64,000 bases of DNA from Comamonas sp. KCTC 72670 (GTDB lineage Bacteria; Myxococcota; Myxococcia; Myxococcales; Myxococcaceae): contig BNCN01000007.1 of the NCBI GenBank assembly GCA_014656495.1, forward strand, positions 248,001-312,000, read 5' to 3'. The translations under genes were made by a program, and so were the position numbers. Each line of letters begins with the position of its first letter. Position 1 is the first letter of the stretch. This document shows, piece by piece, positions 41,585 to 64,000 of this stretch. A model generated the notes under the pieces. The model did no database searches. It was not told the DNA's origin and worked only from the letters and a program-made list of their open reading frames with translations.

Positions 41585-42892
41585 ATGCGCGCGGTGCTGA
41601 CAAACTTCGGAAGCACGGGAGACATCCTGCCCTTCGTGGCGCTGGCCCAGGAGCTGCGGCGCCATGGTCATCACCCCGTGCTCGCGCTGCCGCCCTCGTT
41701 CGAGCCGCTCGCCCGCGCCCAGGGCGTGCCCTTCACGCCGGTGGGCCCGGACCTGAGCCACGCGCAGGACGACATCACCCGGCAGATGATGGTGAGCCCG
41801 GACCGCATCGGCGAGGGCGATCACCTCCAGGCCCTCTTCACGCCGCTGGCCACCGGGCTGCCTCGGATGCTCGAGGACCTGCGCGCCGCCTGCGCTGGAG
41901 CCGACGTCCTCATCAGCGGACGCGTGCAGCCCGCCGCGCGGATGGTCCACGACCTCACGCGAATCCCGCTGGTGTCCATCTACGTGGAGCACTCCGGCAG
42001 CGGCGGCGGCCACCCCGCGTTTCTCGAGGCCGTGCGGCGTCTCATCAATCCCGTGAGACACAACGCCGGGCTGCCGCCGTTTCACAACCCGCTGGTGGAC
42101 GGTGAATCACCGCAGCTCGTGCTGTATGCGATGAGCCAGCACGTGCGCCCGCCGCCGAGGGACCTGCCAGGGCACCACCACATGGTGGGCTACTTCTTCC
42201 TGGAGGGCGATGCGCTGGCGTGGACGCCGCCCGCCGCGCTGAAGGAGTTCCTGGCCGAGGGCGAGCCCCCGCTGTTCTTCACCTTCGGGAGCCTGCTGCA
42301 CCAGGACCCGGAGGCCTTCACCCAGCTGCTGGTGGACGCGGCGCTCCGCGCGGGCCGGCGGGCCATCATCCAGAGCGGCGCCAGCCGGCTGGCGAAGCAG
42401 GCGTTGCCCCCGGGATTCCTGGCCGTGGATGGCATGCTGCCGTATTCGTGGCTCTTCCCGCGGACCGCCTGTGTCGTGCACCACAGCGGCGCGGGCACCT
42501 GCTCGCTGGCCTTCCGGGCCGGCACGCCGCAGGTGCTGGTGCCCCACGCCTACGACCAGTTCCTCTGGGCGGACCTCGGCTTCGACCGGGGATGCGCACC
42601 GGCCCCCCTGCCCGCCTCGCAGCTGACGGCCGCGCGCCTGGGTGACGCCATCCACGAGGCGCTGACGTCTCCGCGCATCCGCGAAGCAGCCACCGCGGTG
42701 GGCGAGCGCGTCCGGGGCGAGCAGGGCCTCATGGTCGCGCGGCAACACATCGAACAGCTGCTCGCGCGGCTCGGCGGCGCGCAAGCCGCGGCGGCCCAGC
42801 CGGGCGCCAACGACGAAGACGACGAGACATCTTCCGGCCCACGCAGGCGCTCCGCCCTGGAGCAGCAGCGCCTGCGCAGGCGGAGCAACTGA
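41585..42892 (+). CDS. GT1/UGT-type glycosyltransferase with an arginine-rich C-terminal tail
   Basis: The 435-residue protein has the GT-B layout of UDP-glycosyltransferases that modify sterols, macrolides and peptides: NFGSTGDILPFVALAQELRR at the N-terminus, FTFGSLLHQDPE in the middle, and the donor-binding signature VHHSGAGTCSLAFRAGTPQV followed by VPHAYDQFLWADL near residue 300. The start has TAGGAG five bases upstream. After an acidic linker (NDEDDET) the protein ends in GPRRRSALEQQRLRRRSN, a tail not normal for this family and similar to the C-terminus of the KS-AT-ACP protein at 26964. It is the first gene of the rightward operon, 27 bases before a PKS gene, so it should glycosylate the assembly-line product, perhaps while recruited to the complex. 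Sugar and acceptor are unknown. Confidence 0.85.
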   Translation: MRAVLTNFGSTGDILPFVALAQELRRHGHHPVLALPPSFEPLARAQGVPFTPVGPDLSHAQDDITRQMMVSPDRIGEGDHLQALFTPLATGLPRMLEDLRAACAGADVLISGRVQPAARMVHDLTRIPLVSIYVEHSGSGGGHPAFLEAVRRLINPVRHNAGLPPFHNPLVDGESPQLVLYAMSQHVRPPPRDLPGHHHMVGYFFLEGDALAWTPPAALKEFLAEGEPPLFFTFGSLLHQDPEAFTQLLVDAALRAGRRAIIQSGASRLAKQALPPGFLAVDGMLPYSWLFPRTACVVHHSGAGTCSLAFRAGTPQVLVPHAYDQFLWADLGFDRGCAPAPLPASQLTAARLGDAIHEALTSPRIREAATAVGERVRGEQGLMVARQHIEQLLARLGGAQAAAAQPGANDEDDETSSGPRRRSALEQQRLRRRSN

Positions 42893-42919
42893 CTTTCTCA
42901 ACGAGAGGATTCGAGACCC

Positions 42920-45900
42920 ATGGCTGATGAAAACGCGTGGAACGGGCTTGAGATCGCGGTCATCGGGATGGCGTGCCGCCTCCCGGGAGCCCCGGACGTC
43001 GAGACGTACTGGAAGAACCTCCGCGACGGCGTGGAGTCCATCGTTCCGCTCCAGGAGTCGGAGTTGGAGCCCTCGCTCATGGAGGACGCCTCCCTGCGCA
43101 AGGACCCGAACTACGTGCGCGCGGCGGCCATCGTCGACGGCGCCGAGGACTTCGCCGCGTCCTTCTTCGGCATCCCGCCCAAGGAAGCGGAGCTGATGGA
43201 CCCGCAGCACCGCGTCTTTTTGGAGTGCGCGTGGTCGGCCCTGGAGGACGCGGGCTACGACGCCACCCGGTACAAGGACCGGATTGGCGTCTACGCGGGC
43301 GCGCGGACGAACACCTACGTGTTCAACCTCTTCTCCAACCCGGCGGCCCTGGGCGGCGCGGGCGCGTTCGAGCTGGGCCTGGGCAACGACCTCGCGTTCC
43401 TCAGCACGCGCGTGTCCCACCTGCTGAACCTGCGGGGACCGGCGTACTCGCTGCACACCGCGTGCTCCACCGCGCTGGTGGCCGTGCATCTGGCCGGGCA
43501 GGCCCTGCTCGCCGGTGAGTGCCGCATGGCGCTGGCGGGCGGCGTCGCCATCCAGGCCCCGCAGCGCAGCGGCTACCTGTACCAGTTCGGTGGCGTGGCC
43601 TCGCCGGACGGCCACTGCCGCGCCTTCGACGCGAAGTCCCAGGGCACGGTGTTCGGCAACGGCGCGGGCGTGGTGGTGCTCAAGCGCCTGGAGGATGCGC
43701 TGGCGGATGGAGACACCATCCACGCCGTCATCCGCGGCTCGGCCATCAACAACGACGGTTCGCAGAAGGCCAGCTTCGGCGCGCCCAGCGTCCAGGGCCA
43801 GGCGCGCGTCATCCGTGACGCGCTCGCCGCGGCGGACGTGGACGCCCGGACCATCACCTACGTGGAGACGCACGGCACCGGCACCCAGCTGGGTGACCCC
43901 ATCGAGGTGCGCGCGCTCACCAAGGCGTTCCGCGCCAGCACGGATGACACGGGCTTCTGCGCGCTGGGCTCGGTGAAGACGAACATCGGCCACCTCGACG
44001 CGGCGGCCGGTATCGCCAGCTTCATCAAGGCCGTGCTCTGCCTGAAGCACCGCCAGATGCCGCCCACGCTGCACTTCGAGCAGCCCAACGCGCAGATCGA
44101 CTTCGCCAACAGCCCCTTCTTCGTCAACGACAGCCTGCGGGAGTGGAAGGCCGGAGCGCACCCGCGCCGCGCGGGCGTGAGCGCGTTCGGCATTGGCGGC
44201 ACCAACGCCCACGTCATCCTGGAGGAGGCCCCCGCCCCGGAGGCCGCCGCGCCGAGCCGCCCCTGGAACGTGCTGCCGTTGGCCACCCGGACGGACACCG
44301 CGCTCGACAGCGCGACCACGGCGCTGGCCACGTGGCTGGAGCAGCACCCGGAGCTGTCCATGGCGGACGCGGCCTACACGCTGCAGACGGGCCGCCAGCA
44401 CTTCTCCTACCGCCGCATGGCGGTGGTCTCCGACTCCGCGCATGCCGTGCGCGTGCTGCGCGGGGAGGAGCCCGAGCGCGTCGTCACCACGCACCAGGAG
44501 TCCCGCACCCGCCCCGTGGTGTTCCTGCTGCCGGGCGGCGGCACCCAGCACGCGGGCATGGCCGGCGGCCTGTACCGCACCGAGCCCGTCTTCCGCGCCG
44601 AGATGGACCGCATCGCCGCCCTGTTCCGTCCTCACGGCGTCGACAACCTGCTCGCCGTGCTTCAAGCCGCGCCGAGCGACACCGTGGAGGGCCTGTCGCG
44701 CAATGCCCTGGCGCTGCCCGCCATCTTCGCCGTGGAGTACGCGCTCGCCCGGCTCTGGATGTCGTGGGGCATCGAGCCGGAGGCGATGATTGGCCACAGC
44801 CTGGGTGAGTACGCCGCGGCCTGCCTCGCGGGCGTGCTGTCCCTGGAGGACGCGGTGGCGCTGGTCGCCCTGCGCGGCAGGCTCATCGACGGGGTGCCCG
44901 CGGGCGCCATGCTCAGCGTCACGCTGACGGAGTCCGAGCTGCGGCCCCTGCTGGGCGACGCGCTGGACCTCGCCGCGGTGAACGCGCCCGACCAGTGCGT
45001 GGCCTCGGGCCGCGTCGACGCGGTGGAGGCGCTGGCGGCCACGCTGGCGGCGAAGGGCGTGGAGCACCGGCGCCTGCACGTCGACGCGGCGGCCCACTCG
45101 CGCATGCTGGAGCCCATCCTGGCCGAATTCCACGCCAAGGTCGCCAGCCTGAAGTTGAACCCGCCCACGCGGCGCTACGTGTCCTGCCTCACGGGGACGT
45201 GGATCACCGCGGAGGAGGTCACCCAGCCGAAGTACTGGGTGGACCACCTGCGCCAGCCGGTGCGCTTCATGGAGGGCCTGCGCGTGCTGCTGGCCGAGCC
45301 CGCGCGCGTCCTGCTCGAGGTGGGTCCCGCGCAGTCGCTCACGGGCCTGGCGAAGCTCCAGGGCGAGGCGCCGGGGACGCGGCCCTACATCGCCTCGCTG
45401 CCGCATCCCAAGGACCCGCAGCCCGACGAGGCCTTCGTCCAAGGCGCCCTCGGCCGGCTGTGGCTGGGCGGCGTGGAGGTGGACTGGCAGGGCGTGCATG
45501 CCCACGGGCCCCGCCGCCGGGTGTCCCTGCCCCCCTACCCCTTCGAGCGGGAGCGCTTCTTCGTGCCGCCCGGCGAGCGCTCCGCGAGCGCCGGCGCCAC
45601 GCAGCAGGGCAAGCTGCCCGACGTGGCGGACTGGTTCCACCTGCCGTCGTGGAAGCGCACCCCGCCCCTGGCCGCCAACCCGGAGACGCTCGCCTCGCCG
45701 CGGGGCTGGGTGGTGTTCACGGATGGAGGCCCCCTGGCCTCGAGGCTGCTCGCGCTGCTGGCCGAGGCGGGCCAGGACGTCGTCACCGTGCAGGCGGGCA
45801 CCAGCTTCGCGCGCGAAGGCGACAACCGCTTCACCGTGGCGCCGGGGCAGCCGGCCGACTACGTGTCGTTGCTCGAGGCCCTGAAGGGCCGCGCGCACCG

Positions 45901-47533
45901 CCCCGAGGTGTTCGTCCACTGCTGGAGCCTCACGAAGCAGGGCGACGTCGCGTCGTCCTCCGAGCGCTTCCGCGACGCGCAGTCGCGTGGCTACTACAGC
46001 CTGCTCTTCCTGGCCCAGGCCCTGGGCAAGGCGGGCGGCAGCGAGCCCGTGCGCGTGGAGGTCATCTCCAACCACGTGCACGACCCGGACGGCGCCGCCG
46101 AGGCGCTGCCCGAGAAGGCGACGATGCTGGGCGTGTGCAAGGTGCTGCCGCAGGAGCACCAACACATCTCCACCCGCTGCATCGACGTGGTGCTCCCCGA
46201 GGCCAGCGCCGCGGACACGCTCGCGCGGGGCCTGCTCGCCGAGCTGTCCACCCGCACGCGCGACATGCTGGTGGCCTTCCGGGGCACGCGCCGCTGGGTG
46301 CAGGAGTTCACCCCGGTGAAGATGGGCGGCGACGCGCCCGTGCACCCGCTGCGCGAGCGCGGCGTGTACCTCATCACCGGTGGTCTGGGCGGCGTGGGCC
46401 TGCTGCTCGCGGAGCACCTGGCGGAGACGCAGCGCGCCCGGCTGGTGCTGCTCGGCCGCTCGGCCTTCCCCGCCCGCGAGTCGTGGGACGGCTGGCTGTC
46501 CGAGAAGGGCGAGGACGACCGCATCAGCAAGCTCATCCACCGCGTGCGCGCCATGGAGGCCCACGGGGCCGAGGTGCTCGTGCTGGCGGCGGACGTGTCG
46601 GACGCCGCGCGGATGCGGGCCGTGGTGGAGCAGGTGGAGGCCCGCTTCGGCGTGCTTCACGGCGTGCTGCACTGCGCGGGCGTCACCCACGGTGACTCGC
46701 TGTACAGCTCGCTGACGGAGCTGGGCACACAGGCCTCCGAGACGCAGTTCCAGCCCAAGGTGTACGGCACCTACGCGCTGGACGAGGCGCTGCGCGGCCG
46801 GGACATCGACTTCGTGCTGCTGTTCTCGTCCAACGCGGCGGTGCTCGGCGGCCTCGGCTACCTCACCTACGCGTCCGCCAACGTGTTCATGGACGCCTTC
46901 GCGGCGAACCGCGCGGCCCGGAGCGTGGGCGGCACGCGCTGGGTGAGCGCGTCCTGGGACGGCTGGCCCGAGGAGACGAAGCACTACGCGGGCTACAAGA
47001 CGAGCATGGACCAGTACGCCATGACGCGTGAGGAGGGCGCGGAGGCGGTGCGCCGGCTCGCCACGCAGGGCCTGGACGGTCCGGTGGTGGTGGCCACGGG
47101 TGACCTGACCCACCGCCTGGCGGTGTGGATCCACCGGGACGCCCCCGCGACCCGCCCGTCCGGGTCCGCCTCGCGGCAGGCACGCAAGGGCACCTACGTG
47201 CCGCCCGCCAACGAGACGGAGCAGGCCATCGCGGCCATGTGGCAGGAGGTCCTCGGCGTGGAGCAGGTCGGCCGCCACGAGAGCTTCTTCGACCTGGGCG
47301 GACACTCGCTGCTGGCCACGCGCATCGTGGGCCGGCTGCGCTCCGCGTTCAACGTGGACCTGCCCCTGGCGAAGCTGTTCGAGGTCTCCACCGTGGCGGG
47401 CCTCGCCCAGGCGGTGACCGTGGCGAAGGAAGCCCAGGAAGCGGCGCTCTACCAGGAGCTGCTCGACCAGGTGGCCAACACGCCCGAGGACCAGCTCGAG
47501 GACCTGCTGGCGCAGGCCGCCCAGGAAAACTGA
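42920..47533 (+). CDS. Type I PKS module: KS-AT-KR-ACP
   Basis: The ATG at 42920 has GAGAGGA about ten bases upstream. The 1537-residue protein has KS (about 10-435; Cys in HTACSTAL near 179, ETHGTGT, NIGHLDAAAG), AT (about 515-820; GHSLGEY near 625; AAAHSRMLE in the specificity block, so extender choice is uncertain), KR (about 1145-1340; LITGGLGGVG near 1150, LFSSNAAVLGG and YASANVF keep Ser, Tyr and Asn) and a carrier domain (GGHSLL near 1460). The C-terminal 25 residues (LLDQVANTPEDQLEDLLAQ) form a short acidic helix of docking type, in contrast to the basic tails in the leftward operon. The NRPS that follows begins with a basic helix, so this module very likely hands its beta-hydroxyacyl chain to the first C domain there. 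Confidence 0.92.
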   Translation: MADENAWNGLEIAVIGMACRLPGAPDVETYWKNLRDGVESIVPLQESELEPSLMEDASLRKDPNYVRAAAIVDGAEDFAASFFGIPPKEAELMDPQHRVFLECAWSALEDAGYDATRYKDRIGVYAGARTNTYVFNLFSNPAALGGAGAFELGLGNDLAFLSTRVSHLLNLRGPAYSLHTACSTALVAVHLAGQALLAGECRMALAGGVAIQAPQRSGYLYQFGGVASPDGHCRAFDAKSQGTVFGNGAGVVVLKRLEDALADGDTIHAVIRGSAINNDGSQKASFGAPSVQGQARVIRDALAAADVDARTITYVETHGTGTQLGDPIEVRALTKAFRASTDDTGFCALGSVKTNIGHLDAAAGIASFIKAVLCLKHRQMPPTLHFEQPNAQIDFANSPFFVNDSLREWKAGAHPRRAGVSAFGIGGTNAHVILEEAPAPEAAAPSRPWNVLPLATRTDTALDSATTALATWLEQHPELSMADAAYTLQTGRQHFSYRRMAVVSDSAHAVRVLRGEEPERVVTTHQESRTRPVVFLLPGGGTQHAGMAGGLYRTEPVFRAEMDRIAALFRPHGVDNLLAVLQAAPSDTVEGLSRNALALPAIFAVEYALARLWMSWGIEPEAMIGHSLGEYAAACLAGVLSLEDAVALVALRGRLIDGVPAGAMLSVTLTESELRPLLGDALDLAAVNAPDQCVASGRVDAVEALAATLAAKGVEHRRLHVDAAAHSRMLEPILAEFHAKVASLKLNPPTRRYVSCLTGTWITAEEVTQPKYWVDHLRQPVRFMEGLRVLLAEPARVLLEVGPAQSLTGLAKLQGEAPGTRPYIASLPHPKDPQPDEAFVQGALGRLWLGGVEVDWQGVHAHGPRRRVSLPPYPFERERFFVPPGERSASAGATQQGKLPDVADWFHLPSWKRTPPLAANPETLASPRGWVVFTDGGPLASRLLALLAEAGQDVVTVQAGTSFAREGDNRFTVAPGQPADYVSLLEALKGRAHRPEVFVHCWSLTKQGDVASSSERFRDAQSRGYYSLLFLAQALGKAGGSEPVRVEVISNHVHDPDGAAEALPEKATMLGVCKVLPQEHQHISTRCIDVVLPEASAADTLARGLLAELSTRTRDMLVAFRGTRRWVQEFTPVKMGGDAPVHPLRERGVYLITGGLGGVGLLLAEHLAETQRARLVLLGRSAFPARESWDGWLSEKGEDDRISKLIHRVRAMEAHGAEVLVLAADVSDAARMRAVVEQVEARFGVLHGVLHCAGVTHGDSLYSSLTELGTQASETQFQPKVYGTYALDEALRGRDIDFVLLFSSNAAVLGGLGYLTYASANVFMDAFAANRAARSVGGTRWVSASWDGWPEETKHYAGYKTSMDQYAMTREEGAEAVRRLATQGLDGPVVVATGDLTHRLAVWIHRDAPATRPSGSASRQARKGTYVPPANETEQAIAAMWQEVLGVEQVGRHESFFDLGGHSLLATRIVGRLRSAFNVDLPLAKLFEVSTVAGLAQAVTVAKEAQEAALYQELLDQVANTPEDQLEDLLAQAAQEN

Positions 47534-47575
47534 GCCACACGCCGGCGCGAGCCACCGCTCCGCCGGACCCTTTTC

Positions 47576-47614
47576 CGCGCCCACCGGATGCCAGCCTCGC
47601 TGGCGGTGGGCGCG
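47576..47614 (+). promoter_or_regulatory. Long stem-loop in the PKS-NRPS gap
   Basis: CGCGCCCACCG (47576-47586) pairs perfectly with CGGTGGGCGCG (47604-47614), and inside it CCAGC (47591-47595) pairs with GCTGG (47599-47603) over a three-base loop, with a four-base bulge (GATG). It ends 22 bases before the NRPS ATG, where no good Shine-Dalgarno is visible, and it follows a TTTT run. It could attenuate transcription, protect the upstream mRNA end or tune NRPS translation. Confidence 0.55.
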
Positions 47615-47636
47615 CACTTCATCCGGACGCCTCACC

Positions 47637-64000
<16,364 letters not shown>

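Overview
The window looks like a myxobacterial chromosome (Myxococcus/Corallococcus-type Myxococcota). The basis is very high GC with strong third-position GC, long antisense shadow frames, a contractile-injection locus with beta-propeller tail proteins, and a very large hybrid PKS/NRPS locus. The genus is an inference; no rRNA or tRNA is present to test it.

Region 1 (1-14656, + strand) is the distal end of an extracellular contractile injection system (eCIS / phage-tail-like) operon, with most genes overlapping or only a few bases apart. In order it holds a baseplate J-like protein (5' end outside the window), a gpI-like tail protein fused to a beta-propeller, three proteins sharing one N-terminal module (the third, 1504 aa, carries a lectin-like propeller), a probable tape-measure-type eCIS protein, and a tandem AAA+ ATPase. 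The sheath, tube and spike genes must lie upstream.

Region 2 (14657-19162) holds small regulatory and secreted genes. There is a LuxR-type regulator bracketed by two copies of a 16-bp palindrome, a convergent GNAT/acyl-amino-acid-synthase-like acyltransferase, a lipoprotein that resembles thiaminase I with both catalytic residues kept, and a secreted protein with ten cysteines in its last 33 residues.

Region 3 (19163-64000 and beyond) is a PKS/NRPS locus. On the minus strand one operon reads from 41135 leftward: FAAL-ACP-C-A(monooxygenase insert)-PCP, then KS-AT-KR-ACP, then KS-AT-ACP, then a GMC oxidoreductase. Beyond it lie a convergent Fe(II)/2OG dioxygenase and a full-length but catalytically degraded PKS (19163-23911). 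On the plus strand a second operon starts at 41585: a glycosyltransferase, a KS-AT-KR-ACP module and a giant NRPS that runs off the window after five complete C-A-T modules and part of a sixth C domain. The 450-bp gap between the two operons contains a good sigma-54 promoter match and three copies of an 8-bp half-site.

Reading the A-domain specificity positions by eye suggests Gly (oxidised by the inserted monooxygenase), then an aromatic residue, Gln, Val, Glu and Gln. The simplest reading is a fatty-acyl-capped, possibly glycosylated lipopeptide-polyketide. I cannot match this layout to a named compound from memory. The NRPS shows recent module duplication: modules 2 and 5 align without indels at a spacing of 9513 bp, and modules 4 and 5 at 3159 bp.
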